NCBI GenBank assembly: GCA_022821085.1
Contig: JAJEEG010000007.1
Coordinates: 1 to 64,000, forward strand
Origin: Candidatus Latescibacterota bacterium
GTDB lineage: Bacteria > JAAXHH01
DNA: 64,000 bases
Reading direction: 5' to 3'
The notes under the pieces were generated by a model. The model had not been told where the DNA came from and ran no database searches. It worked only from the letters and a program-made list of their open reading frames with translations. Made by a program: the position numbers and the translations under genes. Below are positions 41,443 to 51,414 of the stretch, in pieces; the stretch's first letter is position 1, and each line of letters begins with the position of its first letter.

Positions 41443-42855
41443 ATGCATTACCTCATAATTGCTGTATTGGCCTTCGCGCTTTCCGTGTTGGGATGCGAGG
41501 GCAAGACCGGTCCCGCAGGACCGACGGGTCCTTCCGGCGCCGCTGGCCCGGCGGGTCCGGCTGGACCGCAGGGTTCGACTGGCCCGGCAGGCCCGGCAGG
41601 TCCCCAGGGTCCGGCTGGCGCTGATGGTGCCGATGGTGCTCCTGGTCCGCAGGGTGAGACCGGTCCGGCAGGTCCGCAAGGCGAGAAGGGTGAACCGGGT
41701 GAGGATGGTGCACCTGGCACCGGAGTCGATCCAGGTACTGTCCAGGGTATCGTTAACGAGGTCGTCGCTGGCGGCATCCTGGCTGACGTACACCACATCC
41801 TCTTGCTGAAGGACGGTGAAACAGACCCTGAAAAAGGCACTGTTATACCTGTTGCGGGTGAAGATGAGATCCAAGGCGTGGACGTTGGTCTGCTTGCAGG
41901 TAGTTCAACAACCTTTGCAGCCAAGGTCGCGAGCGTTAGCAAACAGCCGATTCCCTCTACGTTTACGTGGTCATCCGACGATGAGACGACAGCCTCGGTG
42001 GATAACGGTACGATTACGGGTAATAGAAAGGGAGAGGCGACGGTAACCATGTCCGTCGATGGCCGTGGGATAGAAGTGGCATTCAACGTTACCGTACACG
42101 ATGTCGTCAAGGGTATCATAGCTTCGACTGGCGAGGATACCAGGCTTGCAGTGGGCGATGAGATAACGGTCAGTGCCGTCGCCTACGACAAAGCCCAGGA
42201 CGATATGCCGGGCGTCGATGGGGTCGTTGTTCCTGATGTAACCTTCACCTGGATGAGTTCCAATGTAGCCGTTGCAACAGTGGATGAAGACGGCGTGGTG
42301 ACCGGTGTTGGTGCCGGAAGTGCTGAAATCACGGCACATGTAGGCGACGTCGCGAGCAACAAGATCGAAGTCACCGTATTCTCGATTCAGGGTATCGAAC
42401 GCAGGTTGATACCGACGCTCCCCATTGCGGCGACGTATTTGGCTGTTGATGATTCGACTGCGGTTGATCCAACCGCTGACCCGGTGGTCTATCAGCCGGT
42501 ATCCGCTATTACGATGGTACCGGATTCCTTTATCATTTCGGTGATAATCCACGAGAAAAATCCAGATGGCGACTGGGTTCGATACAATGGACTCACCCGA
42601 TTGGCTGGAGAGGCGACTTTTACGAGTTTGGACCCGCATGTGCTTGCTTTTGTCGGTGGTAGTTTTACTACATCCTCCAATAATTCTGGAATAGGTTTCT
42701 CAGCAGTAATAGGGGCGGATCCTTCGGTGTCTTCACTCCATGGTGTGGTAGTGGGCCGGGGCACCGCTATAGTGGAGATCTCATACACGCATGGCCCTAC
42801 AATCTATATCGAGGTGGACATTACACTTCCTGCTAACTCCAAGGCGGGCAGTTAG
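41443..42855 (+). CDS. Collagen-like lipoprotein with Ig-like domains, copy 3
   Basis: Protein of 470 residues, closest relative of copy 2: signal peptide, stalk and Ig-like repeats are almost the same, with synonymous changes concentrated in the stalk. The segment from about residue 358 to 450 ([20 protein letters not shown] and on) is replaced, while the last 19 residues match copy 2. Only the last 34 nt of the conserved leader (from 41409) precede it, so its promoter may be missing or it relies on read-through from copy 2. Confidence 0.85.
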   Translation: MHYLIIAVLAFALSVLGCEGKTGPAGPTGPSGAAGPAGPAGPQGSTGPAGPAGPQGPAGADGADGAPGPQGETGPAGPQGEKGEPGEDGAPGTGVDPGTVQGIVNEVVAGGILADVHHILLLKDGETDPEKGTVIPVAGEDEIQGVDVGLLAGSSTTFAAKVASVSKQPIPSTFTWSSDDETTASVDNGTITGNRKGEATVTMSVDGRGIEVAFNVTVHDVVKGIIASTGEDTRLAVGDEITVSAVAYDKAQDDMPGVDGVVVPDVTFTWMSSNVAVATVDEDGVVTGVGAGSAEITAHVGDVASNKIEVTVFSIQGIERRLIPTLPIAATYLAVDDSTAVDPTADPVVYQPVSAITMVPDSFIISVIIHEKNPDGDWVRYNGLTRLAGEATFTSLDPHVLAFVGGSFTTSSNNSGIGFSAVIGADPSVSSLHGVVVGRGTAIVEISYTHGPTIYIEVDITLPANSKAGS

Positions 42856-43125
42856 CATCGGGATAATCCGGGTCCCGTAGACAGGGCGCTGACAGAGTCC
42901 TGTGGCTTTGGTGGGGTGCCTTCCCGGGCATCCCATCGGACCAAGTTCCGAGTGACCCCCGGAAGTTATCACGACAAGGCAAGCAACACATCAGCATCCG
43001 CCCTGCATTTGTCTCGGTCATTTCGTTACAACTTCCCGTTCGCCCTGAGTAGGAGCTTCGGCCACTGAAAAGGGCGATCGGTTCCGAAAACTGGAAAAGC
43101 CCCGTTGCTGGTACGGGGCTTTTCT
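42856..43125 (+). ncRNA. Candidate structured 3' RNA element, copy 3
   Basis: Same layout. The variable hairpin is TGGGGTGCC..GGGCATCCCA. The closing stem has one change (TATCACGA for TATCCCGA), the only disrupted closing pair on that arm among six copies. Confidence 0.55.
43095..43125 (+). terminator. Terminator of lipoprotein copy 3
   Basis: AAAAGCCCCGT / ACGGGGCTTTT, loop of 7 nt, ending TTTTCTG. Confidence 0.85.
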
Positions 43126-43180
43126 GCGTTTGACGATTTAATGTTGGTCCATCCGTCTCCCTCGCTTATCCCCTTACCAA

Positions 43181-43315
43181 TTTTACGTTCCAGTCGTACC
43201 CGCTCCTATCTGACGTATTCAGTTCATACCTGTAATACCCCGATCTCTTACCGGTCGTACCTCGAGCTCCTTCTACGTACCCGACCAGACCTGACGTATC
43301 CGATTCACACTCCCA
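43181..43315 (+). repeat. Degenerate 20-nt repeat array upstream of copy 4
   Basis: About six units, among them CTCCTATCTGACGTATTCAG, TTCATACCTGTAATACCCCG and CCAGACCTGACGTATCCGA, ending at CACTCCCAGCAAGAAACAGT, the same border as copy 1. The order of units matches the array before copy 6. Confidence 0.6.
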
Positions 43316-43391
43316 GCAAGAAACAGTGCGCGACACCCTATTCCGTCGGCCTTCCGACGAGCCAGCCTCCGCTCCCTGCTGCTCAGCATAA

Positions 43392-43572
43392 TCATATTTA
43401 ACTGAAAAAGTGCCCGATACGACCCTGAAACACGGTGGTTTGATCCGAAATCAGCAACTTTGGATGGCAATTTAGTCAACCGATCAATTCGCGGGAAAGG
43501 AGGCGATATAGGTCAGTTTGGGTCTTCGTCATTCCTTTTAGTAAGTAGTGTTTCCATAAACGGGAGAACACA
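43392..43572 (+). promoter_or_regulatory. Conserved 5' leader of lipoprotein copy 4
   Basis: Same leader: TCATATTTAACTGAAAAAGT, GGGAAAGGAGGCGATATAGG, TTCGTCATTCCTTTTAG, then CGGGAGAACACA. Confidence 0.6.
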
Positions 43573-44973
43573 ATGCATTACCTCATAATCGCTGTATTGG
43601 CTCTCGGTTTGTCCCTCATGGGATGCGAGGGCAAGACAGGCCCCGCAGGTCCGACTGGTCCGTCCGGCGCCGCTGGCCCGGCAGGTCCGGCTGGCCCGCA
43701 GGGTTCGACTGGTCCGGCAGGTCCGGCTGGTCCCCAGGGTCCGGCTGGTGCTGATGGTGCCGCTGGTCCGGCAGGTCCGCAAGGTGAGAAGGGTGACACC
43801 GGTGAGACTGGCCCGGCGGGTCCCAAGGGTGATCCTGGTGACTCAGGTATCCCAACGGATATTCCGGGGAACATCCTGGCAACCGTTCATCATATCATTA
43901 TAGGCCACATCGATGAAGATGGTGAAAAGGCTGGGAAGGTTACCTATTGGGCACCGAATTTCGTCCCGGCTGAAGGTACAGACGCCCTGTCCTATAACCT
44001 GGGCGTTGGTGATATGGTTCAACTTGCTATCAAAGCTGGATCACAGGATGAAGAAGCGTTACCTGTTGAGTTCGCATACTCATCCGATGATGAAGTCAAC
44101 GTAACGGTAAGCGATGGCGGTTTGATCGAAGCCAAGAGATCGGGTGAAGCCACAATTACGGTTACGGCGGTTGGACGTGGAATAGCCATCGATATAGCCG
44201 TTAACGTGCTTTCCAGCGCTGATCACGTTGTTATAATGGGACCTGGTGGAGCCAATACCTCCAAAACTGCAAGTGGAGCCATCACCATACCGGAAGGCAG
44301 TTCCATTACGCTCACAGCGGAAGCTAGAAAGAAAGATGGTTCGAAAATCAACGGTGCTTCCTTCTCGTGGGCTTCTAGTAATGATGCTATAGCTTCAGTT
44401 GATGATGGCGCGGTTACGGCCAACGGGACAGGTACGGCTTCAATCACTGCCAGTTCGGGCGGCAAGACCAGTAAGGCTGTGAAAGTCACCGTTACGGCTG
44501 GTGGGATTAACGAGTTTGAAATCCAGTTGATTAATCCTATCGCCCAGGCCTACACAGTCAAACGACAAAGTTACGATGATGAAGAAGAAGCTGATGATTA
44601 CAAGCTGCCTGACAACACGATGGTTGTAAAACCTGTCAATTCAGCTGATCCTCCTGTCGTTGCGCCTCTGGTATACAGGTTCAGGCTGTGGGATCTGATA
44701 AATCGGAATGCAACCACTGGATTGCCAACTGCAGAGGGTGACCAGGCAGGTAATTTTTCGCTGTCAGCCAATACTGACATCGTTGACCTGACTGGCATTG
44801 TAGTAGCTGCAGGAACCGATACAGGTGCTTATTCGTTTACGGTACCCCCATCCGCCATTAGCAAGTTTGGCACTACGCAAATCGTTATTAGCCTTCCTGG
44901 AGCTTCTTCTCGATCCGTGAGTATTACCATATCTCCGGCAAGCGAGGATTCGACAGTTCCACAACAGTCGTAA
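43573..44973 (+). CDS. Collagen-like lipoprotein with Ig-like domains, copy 4
   Basis: Protein of 466 residues. Signal peptide varies slightly ([10 protein letters not shown], Cys18). The Gly-X-Y stalk is shorter (to about residue 95, ending [10 protein letters not shown]). The rest is a new sequence of the same plan: [17 protein letters not shown], then [20 protein letters not shown] and [20 protein letters not shown] as Ig-like repeats, ending [17 protein letters not shown]. The domain plan, not the sequence, is shared with copies 1-3. Confidence 0.83.
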   Translation: MHYLIIAVLALGLSLMGCEGKTGPAGPTGPSGAAGPAGPAGPQGSTGPAGPAGPQGPAGADGAAGPAGPQGEKGDTGETGPAGPKGDPGDSGIPTDIPGNILATVHHIIIGHIDEDGEKAGKVTYWAPNFVPAEGTDALSYNLGVGDMVQLAIKAGSQDEEALPVEFAYSSDDEVNVTVSDGGLIEAKRSGEATITVTAVGRGIAIDIAVNVLSSADHVVIMGPGGANTSKTASGAITIPEGSSITLTAEARKKDGSKINGASFSWASSNDAIASVDDGAVTANGTGTASITASSGGKTSKAVKVTVTAGGINEFEIQLINPIAQAYTVKRQSYDDEEEADDYKLPDNTMVVKPVNSADPPVVAPLVYRFRLWDLINRNATTGLPTAEGDQAGNFSLSANTDIVDLTGIVVAAGTDTGAYSFTVPPSAISKFGTTQIVISLPGASSRSVSITISPASEDSTVPQQS

Positions 44974-45244
44974 CCTCGGGATAATCCGGGTCCCGTAGAC
45001 AGGGCGCTGACAGAGTCCTGCGGTGCAGGCAGGGAAGGGTTCCCACCTTTCCCTGCCACACCAAGTTCCGAGTGACCCCCGGAGGTATCCCGACAGGGCA
45101 AGCAACACATCTGCATCCGCCCTGCATTTGTCTCGGTCATTTCGTTACAACTTCCCGTTCGCCCTGAGTAGGAGCTTCGGCCACTGAAAAGGGCGATCGG
45201 ATCTGAAAACAGGAAAAGCCCCGTTGCTGGTACGGGGCTTTTCT
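44974..45244 (+). ncRNA. Candidate structured 3' RNA element, copy 4
   Basis: Same layout. The variable hairpin is GGCAGGGAAGG..CCTTTCCCTGCC, different from all other copies but fully paired. The closing stem is intact. About 115 bp of no-gene sequence follow, containing GTAGCGGGT-like short repeats (45262-45312). Confidence 0.6.
45214..45244 (+). terminator. Terminator of lipoprotein copy 4
   Basis: AAAAGCCCCGT / ACGGGGCTTTT, loop of 7 nt, ending TTTTCTG. Confidence 0.85.
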
Positions 45245-45359
45245 GCGTTCAACGGATTTTGGTAGCTGATGTCGCTGATGTAGCGGGTGTTACTGCTGTA
45301 GCGGGTATAGCGGGACCTTGTAATCTCGACTATGACCGAGCAAGTGGGAATTCCCGCCC

Positions 45360-46934
45360 TCACTCATCCGCAAGCGGCCGAGAGATGACGCAGGCGTTGA
45401 TGCCCCCGATCCCCATGGACAGCTTGCCGGCGATCCCATCGGGAAGCGGGCAGGACGCGTCGTAGACGAACCGGTTGTGCAGGCTGCCGATTTCCGGGTT
45501 CACCTCGTCGCGGGACAGGGGCGTGGGATATAGGGCGCCCCGTTCGTAACCGAGGTATTGCGCCGTCAGTTCCCATCCTCCGCCGGCGCTCATGCCGTGG
45601 CCGAAGGTGCCTTTCCGGGCGGTGACCGTCACGGAGCCGGGCACCATCTCGAGCAGGTTCTCCATTTCCAGGAAATCCCCGGGCGTCGCCGTGGCGTGCA
45701 GGTCCCACGAGGCGATGTCTTCGGGGGAAACGCGGGCGTCCGCGATGGCCTGGCCGACCGCCAGCTGCGGGCCTTCCTTCGACGGCGTGATGATATGGTC
45801 GGCGTCGGAGCTGACGCCAACGGCCAGGGGTTCCATGCCAACCGGGCTGAACCCCTTTTCCGTCATGTATTCGTAGTCCCCGATGATCCACAGCACGGAG
45901 CCGCCCGAGACGTGGGTGCCGCGCAGCCCGGTCAGGGGCTTGGACACGGCGCCGTCCGCGGCGGAGACGCGGGCGCGGTAGAAGGCGCCCACCAGCAGGG
46001 ACGTGGGCGGCGGGTCCGTGGCGCCGACGACGACGGCCTTCGCCTCGCCGCGCCGGATGGCGTCCATGCCGAGTTTGAGGCACACGCCGAAGGTGGAGCA
46101 GGCGGCCACGGGCGCCAGGGACAGCCCGTTGATCTGCCCCATCATGGTGACCTGCGACGCGGGCGTGTTGTGGATATTCCAGATCAGGTCGGCCGAGACG
46201 CATTCCCACGGCGGTTCAGGCGCACCCCAGTCATCCTGCAGCTGTTGCTTGCGGCGCTGCTTCTCGCGGATGAGCTTCAGCTTGCCCGATTCGACGGTGC
46301 CCTCGACGTTCATCCCCTCGATCCTGGCGAGGGTCTCCAGGTAGGATCTCAGCTCTTCAGACTGGGAAGTCCAGTAGGCGTTCCAGGCTTCTTCGGCCTG
46401 GTCGCGCTTCGCGGAAGGAGCGGTCTCCGGATGGGGCGGCATGGCTTCGTCCACGCCTTCGTCGTCGTGCCGGGTAAGGTACGCGCGAAGCCGGGCGTTC
46501 CGTTCGGCCGATCCCCAGAACCGATCCCACGCCCGCTGCGCCCGGTACAGCTCCATGCTGATCCGGCTGATCGTCGGGATATTGCCCACGCCGGTGCCGA
46601 TGTACACGTGGGCGGCCGTCCCCAGTGCCTGGAGTTCCTTTTCCAAACCCGGATTCTGCTCCAGCGCCTGGATGAAGGCTCCGACGGCATGCAGCGTGGT
46701 GGGGTCCATCTTGTCGACCAGGCGGGGGTACCGGTTCGACGGGAACCGGGCGTCGATCCATGCCCGGTAGTCCCCGAAGTCGAAGTCGGGTTCGCCGACC
46801 AGGAAGTTGTTGGGGCCGAACCCTTCAAAAGGCGCCAGCCAGCTTTCCGACCCTTCCAGGTTGCGGGCAAAGGCTGCCATGTTGGGCGAACGGGGCGCCA
46901 CGATACCCCACCCGAATATGCCGATTCTGCGCAA
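45360..46934 (-). CDS. Beta-ketoacyl synthase family protein with internal insertion
   Basis: Protein of 524 residues with a thiolase fold. Active-site Cys279 is in APVAACSTFG, His413 in DLHATATPGDFLE (HGTGTP in most KAS II) and Lys441/His446 in ARKGTFGHGMSAGGG, so the Cys-His-His condensing set is complete. FabF proteins are about 410 residues; here an extra helical, charged stretch lies at about 130-240 (RRKQQLQDDWGAPEPPW near its end). It may condense malonyl-carrier units for a lipid or polyketide, but no acyl carrier protein, ketoreductase or transferase gene is nearby. It stands alone, opposite in strand to its lipoprotein neighbours. Confidence 0.85.
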   Translation of the reverse strand: MRRIGIFGWGIVAPRSPNMAAFARNLEGSESWLAPFEGFGPNNFLVGEPDFDFGDYRAWIDARFPSNRYPRLVDKMDPTTLHAVGAFIQALEQNPGLEKELQALGTAAHVYIGTGVGNIPTISRISMELYRAQRAWDRFWGSAERNARLRAYLTRHDDEGVDEAMPPHPETAPSAKRDQAEEAWNAYWTSQSEELRSYLETLARIEGMNVEGTVESGKLKLIREKQRRKQQLQDDWGAPEPPWECVSADLIWNIHNTPASQVTMMGQINGLSLAPVAACSTFGVCLKLGMDAIRRGEAKAVVVGATDPPPTSLLVGAFYRARVSAADGAVSKPLTGLRGTHVSGGSVLWIIGDYEYMTEKGFSPVGMEPLAVGVSSDADHIITPSKEGPQLAVGQAIADARVSPEDIASWDLHATATPGDFLEMENLLEMVPGSVTVTARKGTFGHGMSAGGGWELTAQYLGYERGALYPTPLSRDEVNPEIGSLHNRFVYDASCPLPDGIAGKLSMGIGGINACVISRPLADE

Positions 46935-47210
46935 AGCAAGCCTCGCTATATCCTAAGGAAATCTCCGATTCTTCAAGGGATTCTCCCATTCTTCCTAGTC
47001 TCAACAGCCCCGTCAATATACGCCGCGCGCGGGGTGGACTCAAGCCCAAACACCCTGCGGCTGGAATCGATGGGTAGGGACAACCTCGATCATCTGTCGG
47101 GCCACAGTAGGCTCACCGCTGGTCTATCCACGCTTCTATCTCCCTTCCGACTCCTGGTTTTTCTCCCGCCTGACGTCCCTGCTCAGGTCCGACTATAAAG
47201 CTCAACATAA
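46935..47210. other. Upstream region of the ketosynthase gene and weak repeats
   Basis: About 275 bp without a gene. Direct repeats of TTCTCCCATTCTTCC/GATTCTTCAAGGGATTC type occur at 46960-47000. From 47120, units such as CTCCCGCCTGACGTCCC weakly resemble the 20-nt arrays before other lipoprotein copies. Confidence 0.35.
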
Positions 47211-47396
47211 TCATATTTAAGGGGAAAAGTACGCGATACGACCCTGAATTTCGGTGGTTTTGAACCGTAACCAGCAGTCCTGATTCTGGGAATTCAAGTC
47301 AGCCGATCAATTCGCGGGAAAGGAGGCGATATAGGCAAGTTTGGGTCTTCGTCATTCCTTCTAGTTAGTAAGTGTTTCCATAAACGGGAGAACACA
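47211..47396 (+). promoter_or_regulatory. Conserved 5' leader of lipoprotein copy 5
   Basis: Leader starts TCATATTTAAGGGGAAAAGT (the most divergent start among the copies), then GGGAAAGGAGGCGATATAGG, TTCGTCATTCCTTCTAG and CGGGAGAACACA. Confidence 0.55.
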
Positions 47397-48878
47397 ATGC
47401 ATTACCTCATAATTGCTGTATTGACTCTCGGTTTGTCCCTGTTGGGATGCGAGGGTAAGACAGGCCCCGCAGGTCCGACTGGTCCTTCCGGCGCCGCTGG
47501 CCCGGCAGGTCCGGCTGGCCCGCAGGGTTCGACGGGTCCGGCAGGCCCGGCAGGCCCCCAGGGTCCGGCTGGTGCTGACGGTGCCGATGGTGCTGCAGGC
47601 CCGGCTGGTCCCGCAGGTCCCCAGGGTGAGACTGGTCCGGCAGGTCCGCAGGGTGAGCAGGGTGAGCCAGGTGAAGCAGCTACACTTCCTCCTGGTTTAA
47701 GCCCGGATGAGATTCTCGGAATCCTCTCAGCAGACCATGTTGCTGCTATGGTTGTTGAACACTCCTCCGAAGCCTATGGTGGTTTGGCCGAGCTGACACC
47801 GGCAAGAATAGGGGACGGTACGAGCATCCTTCTCAGAGTAGGCCAGGAAGCTACGGTCAAAGCTGTTGTCCGCACACAGGATGGCGCCATAGTTGAAGGT
47901 GCTGATCTGGTTTGGTCTATCGACGAGGAAGAGGAGAATATCTCGGTTGAAGATGGGGTTATCACTGCGCTTGCATCAAATTACAATATAGATGATGCCA
48001 AGTACAGTGCATCGATGGTAAGCTTCAAGTCAGCTTCCCATCTCGTTGCCGGTGAGTTGTCGGTCATGGTTTCCAATGCGGTTGCCAAGGTCAAACTCAG
48101 CCAGGATAGTCTGATCCCGTTGGCCATCAGTGAAACCACAATGATTACTGCCAGTGCGCTTGATGGTGATGATAAGCCGGTGCCTGATCTGGGTATGATG
48201 GGCAATTACGACTGGTCCAGCGATTCGGGTTCTGCCGGTGTTGCCGCTGATAAGCACGCTTCAGGCGAGATGAAAGGCAAGTTTATCGGTAAGGCCGGCA
48301 GTCAGGCAACGATTACTGGAAAGAGCAGTGGCGACGCTTCCATTACCGCCGCTATCGAAGGTGCGTCGGCTTCCGTCGATGTCGCCGTTTCCGGTTCTAG
48401 CATCACCCGTACCATTATCTACACCGACCCTGATACCCGTACTTTCACGTGGGACCGCGACCCGGCGGCTTCGGCGGCGTGGGAGGACGCAACCATAACT
48501 ACCACCTTTGATGTCGAGTTGTACAATGCGATTTCTGACGCGCAAATCTCCAACTTCGATAATAGTGCTTTAACTCTCAATGTCAGTGGTAATAAGGCTT
48601 CGACAGTTGGGTTGCTAGCTACCACACCTAACGCCGCTGCAAATGGTGTAGTAACAGTGCAGGTTGCAGTTGCGAATTTTGACGCTGGGGACGCCTCCGC
48701 AACCCCAGCCGTACCACCAGCTGGGACCGCCCTGGCCAACGCTACCACTCAACCGGCCGGCATTCACGAGACAGATGCCGGTTCCATGAGTTACATCGTA
48801 GAACTGAAGGTGAATGGCGCGGTATCCAAGCGTATTCATTTCACGATAGCGTATGGTGCGGCACCACCGGCCGAGTAA
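47397..48878 (+). CDS. Collagen-like lipoprotein with Ig-like domains, copy 5
   Basis: Protein of 493 residues, longest of the six. Signal peptide [10 protein letters not shown] with Cys18; Gly-X-Y stalk to about 97 ([12 protein letters not shown]). Next [20 protein letters not shown], an Ig-like region ([14 protein letters not shown]) and a C-terminal region ending [16 protein letters not shown]. The post-stalk part is related to copy 6 rather than to copies 1-3. Confidence 0.83.
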   Translation: MHYLIIAVLTLGLSLLGCEGKTGPAGPTGPSGAAGPAGPAGPQGSTGPAGPAGPQGPAGADGADGAAGPAGPAGPQGETGPAGPQGEQGEPGEAATLPPGLSPDEILGILSADHVAAMVVEHSSEAYGGLAELTPARIGDGTSILLRVGQEATVKAVVRTQDGAIVEGADLVWSIDEEEENISVEDGVITALASNYNIDDAKYSASMVSFKSASHLVAGELSVMVSNAVAKVKLSQDSLIPLAISETTMITASALDGDDKPVPDLGMMGNYDWSSDSGSAGVAADKHASGEMKGKFIGKAGSQATITGKSSGDASITAAIEGASASVDVAVSGSSITRTIIYTDPDTRTFTWDRDPAASAAWEDATITTTFDVELYNAISDAQISNFDNSALTLNVSGNKASTVGLLATTPNAAANGVVTVQVAVANFDAGDASATPAVPPAGTALANATTQPAGIHETDAGSMSYIVELKVNGAVSKRIHFTIAYGAAPPAE

Positions 48879-49149
48879 CCTCGGGATAATCCGGGTCCCG
48901 TAGACAGGGCGCTGACAGAGTCCTGTGGCACGTGGGGGAGGGGTGCCAACCCTTCCCCTATAAGCCAAGTTCCGAGTGACCCCCGGAGTTATCCCGACAG
49001 GGCAAGCAACATGTCAGCATCCGCCCTGCATTTGTCTCGGTCATTTCGTTACAACTTCCCGTTCGCCCTGAGTAGGAGCTTCGGCCACTGAAAAGGGCGA
49101 TCGGTACCGAAGATAAGAAAAGCCCCGTTGAAGCATACGGGGCTTTTCT
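48879..49149 (+). ncRNA. Candidate structured 3' RNA element, copy 5
   Basis: Same layout. Variable hairpin GGGGGAGGGG..CCCTTCCCC; closing stem TCGGGATAA with TTATCCCGA, the longest perfect version (9 bp, then TCCGGG/CCCGGA after a one-base bulge). Confidence 0.6.
49118..49149 (+). terminator. Terminator of lipoprotein copy 5
   Basis: AAAAGCCCCGT / ACGGGGCTTTT with an 8-nt loop (TGAAGCAT) that differs from other copies. Confidence 0.85.
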
Positions 49150-49202
49150 GTGTTTAACGATATAATAGTTGGACCACCCGTCTCCCTCGCCAATCCCCTT
49201 AC

Positions 49203-49345
49203 CAATTCTACGTACCTGTCGTACCCGCTCCTACCTGATGTATCCGATTCATACCTGTAATACCCCGATCTCTTACCCGTCTTACCTCGCGATCCAACTG
49301 AATTACCCCATCCTACCTGACGTATCCGATTCACACTCCCAGCAC
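49203..49345 (+). repeat. Degenerate 20-nt repeat array upstream of copy 6
   Basis: Seven units, clearest of all arrays: CTCCTACCTGATGTATCCGA, TTCATACCTGTAATACCCCG, then TCCTACCTGACGTATCCGAT. It ends at CACTCCCAGCACGTAACACT. Several units match the array before copy 4 in the same order, so the array was copied together with the gene. Confidence 0.65.
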
Positions 49346-49417
49346 GTAACACTGCGTAACACCCGATTTCATCCGCCTTTGAACACACCAGCCGCCACGC
49401 CCTGAAGTTCCGCATAA

Positions 49418-49579
49418 TCATATTTAACTGAAAAAGTGCCCGATAAGACCTGAAATACGAGCAGTCTTGAGCCTGTTAATTCAAGTCAACCGATCAATTC
49501 GCGGGAAAGGAGGCGATATAGGCAAGTTTCGTGTTTTCGTCATTCCTTTTAGTAGTGTTTCCATAAACGGGAGAACACA
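49418..49579 (+). promoter_or_regulatory. Conserved 5' leader of lipoprotein copy 6
   Basis: TCATATTTAACTGAAAAAGT to the ATG, with GGGAAAGGAGGCGATATAGG, TTTTCGTCATTCCTTTTAG and CGGGAGAACACA. Confidence 0.6.
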
Positions 49580-51049
49580 ATGCATTACCTCATAATTGCT
49601 GTATTGACTCTCGGTTTGTCCCTGTTGGGATGCGAGGGTAAGACAGGCCCCGCAGGTCCGGCTGGTCCGTCCGGCGCCGCCGGCCAGGCAGGTCCGGCTG
49701 GCCCGCAGGGTTCGACGGGTCCGGCAGGTCCGGCTGGCCCGGCAGGTGCTGATGGTGCTGACGGTGCTGACGGTGCTCAGGGCCCGGCAGGTCCGGCAGG
49801 CCCAGCTGGCCCGGCAGGTGCTGATGGTGCGCAAGGTCCTCCAGGTCCGCAAGGTGAGAAGGGTGACACCGGTGAGCAGGGTCCGCAAGGTGAGAAGGGT
49901 GACACCGGTGAGCAGGGTCCGCAAGGTGAGAAGGGTGACACCGGCGAGCAGGGTCCTGTAGGTCCAGGTCTACCGATCGAGGGAATTGATCCCATCGAGC
50001 TGGCCCAGGCGGACCACATCGCCTACTTGGTACATGATCCTTCTGACGATCCGCCGGAGGAAAAATCGGAAGCGCCGATCGATATCGTCTTAAGGGTCGG
50101 TGAAGAACGCAATGTCAAGGCTGCCGTCCGTGCACAGAGTGGCAAGATCCTTGAGAGCATTCCGGTAATGATTGGGATCCACAAGGATGAAAACGATGCC
50201 ATCACCTTCGAAGACGGCGTGCTAACCGCCGTCGGGGCCGGGTCAGCCGTTGTCAGGGCTGTGTCGGATTTGTCCGGGCTTGCTGGTGATATAAATGTCA
50301 TGGTGACCAAGCCAATCGCCAAGGTCGCTTTCATGGTCGGTGACCCTGCCGTTGCATTGAGCGAACCAGTCGTATTGGCCGTGAGCCAGACACATGACCA
50401 GGTGATAACCGCCGTGGCCCAAGATGAAGACGGCAAGGCAATTGCGCCGCGTTCCAACTGGTCCTGGGATTCCGGAACCGTAGCCTCCGTGGAGCAACAG
50501 AAGGATGCGGACGACGCGCTCCTGATGATGGGTGCTGTCGTCAAGATCACCGGGGCGAGTGGCGGCGACGGCACGGTTATGGCGACGGCCGAAGGCGTGA
50601 GCGGCAGTATCGACGTGAGCGTGACCGGCCAGACCAAGACCGTTTTCATTAGAGCTTCGACCTCAAGTAACGGCAACACCTTTGTTTGGGATCGAGGTAG
50701 AGACTCTGACACCAGCACCCCAGCAATCGACGTAGCTTGGAATTACGCCAATACTCAATTCCAGGTGTTCCTGTACGACATCGTTTCCAATGAGAGGGTC
50801 ATCGGTACGGTCAATGTAGTATCAGAAACCGCTACTGTTGCTGCGGTCGATGCTGGTTCAGTAACCACGACACTCGCTGGAGTGGCAGCCCCACTTGTCA
50901 CGGTTACACCCCTTCCTACTGACCCTGGTCAAACAGACCCGGCTACTTCCAATGCAGGAACAAAAACGTCGGTCGTTAAATTGACCGCTACCGGCGCCGA
51001 TCCTGTTAACATCCTGTTCACTGTTAGGATCGTGAATGCGCCAGAATAA
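49580..51049 (+). CDS. Collagen-like lipoprotein with Ig-like domains, copy 6
   Basis: Protein of 489 residues. Signal peptide as copy 5 (Cys18). Its stalk is the longest (to about residue 130) and contains a threefold 36-nt tandem repeat coding [12 protein letters not shown]. After [20 protein letters not shown] come Ig-like segments ([20 protein letters not shown]) and a C-terminal region ending [14 protein letters not shown]. Confidence 0.83.
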   Translation: MHYLIIAVLTLGLSLLGCEGKTGPAGPAGPSGAAGQAGPAGPQGSTGPAGPAGPAGADGADGADGAQGPAGPAGPAGPAGADGAQGPPGPQGEKGDTGEQGPQGEKGDTGEQGPQGEKGDTGEQGPVGPGLPIEGIDPIELAQADHIAYLVHDPSDDPPEEKSEAPIDIVLRVGEERNVKAAVRAQSGKILESIPVMIGIHKDENDAITFEDGVLTAVGAGSAVVRAVSDLSGLAGDINVMVTKPIAKVAFMVGDPAVALSEPVVLAVSQTHDQVITAVAQDEDGKAIAPRSNWSWDSGTVASVEQQKDADDALLMMGAVVKITGASGGDGTVMATAEGVSGSIDVSVTGQTKTVFIRASTSSNGNTFVWDRGRDSDTSTPAIDVAWNYANTQFQVFLYDIVSNERVIGTVNVVSETATVAAVDAGSVTTTLAGVAAPLVTVTPLPTDPGQTDPATSNAGTKTSVVKLTATGADPVNILFTVRIVNAPE

Positions 51050-51319
51050 CCTCGGGAAAATCCGGGTCCCGTAGACAGGGCGCTGACAGAGTCCTGTGGC
51101 TTTGGTGGGGTGCCTTCCCGGGCACCCCATCGGACCAAGTTTCGAGTGACCCCCGGAGTTATCCCGACAGGGCAAGCAACACATCAGCATCCGCCCTGCA
51201 TTTGTCTCGGTCATTTCGTTACAACTTCCCGTTCGCCCTGAGTAGGAGCCTCCGGCCACTGAAAAGGGCGATCGGTCCCGAAAAAAAGGAAAGCCCCGTT
51301 GCATCTACGGGGCTTTTCT
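51050..51319 (+). ncRNA. Candidate structured 3' RNA element, copy 6
   Basis: Same layout. Variable hairpin TGGGGTGCC..GGGCACCCCA, where the C of the 3' arm compensates against copy 3. The closing arm has one change (TCGGGAAAA). Inner arm GCC-TCC-GGC. Confidence 0.58.
51290..51319 (+). terminator. Terminator of lipoprotein copy 6
   Basis: AAAGCCCCGT / ACGGGGCTTT, 7-nt loop, ending TTTTCTG. Confidence 0.85.
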
Positions 51320-51414
51320 GTATCCAAATATTTTGACAGCCATCCTGTCGGTGTTGTCATTTGCAGCCCTCGCCCAGGGTGCAGGAGGCTTTTCCAAGTA
51401 ACTCGAACTATCCA

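Noticed and set aside
45558-47198. A 546-codon + strand frame over the ketosynthase gene
   Set aside because: The - strand frame has the complete Cys-His-His set; the + strand product is low-complexity Gly/Val/His-rich sequence without any family feature.
39249-49345. CRISPR array
   Set aside because: The 20-nt units are degenerate and directly adjacent, with no unique spacers, and there are no cas genes.
39670-51049. Diversity-generating retroelement acting on the lipoprotein C-termini
   Set aside because: No reverse transcriptase and no template repeat with adenine-biased changes; differences are whole-segment replacements.
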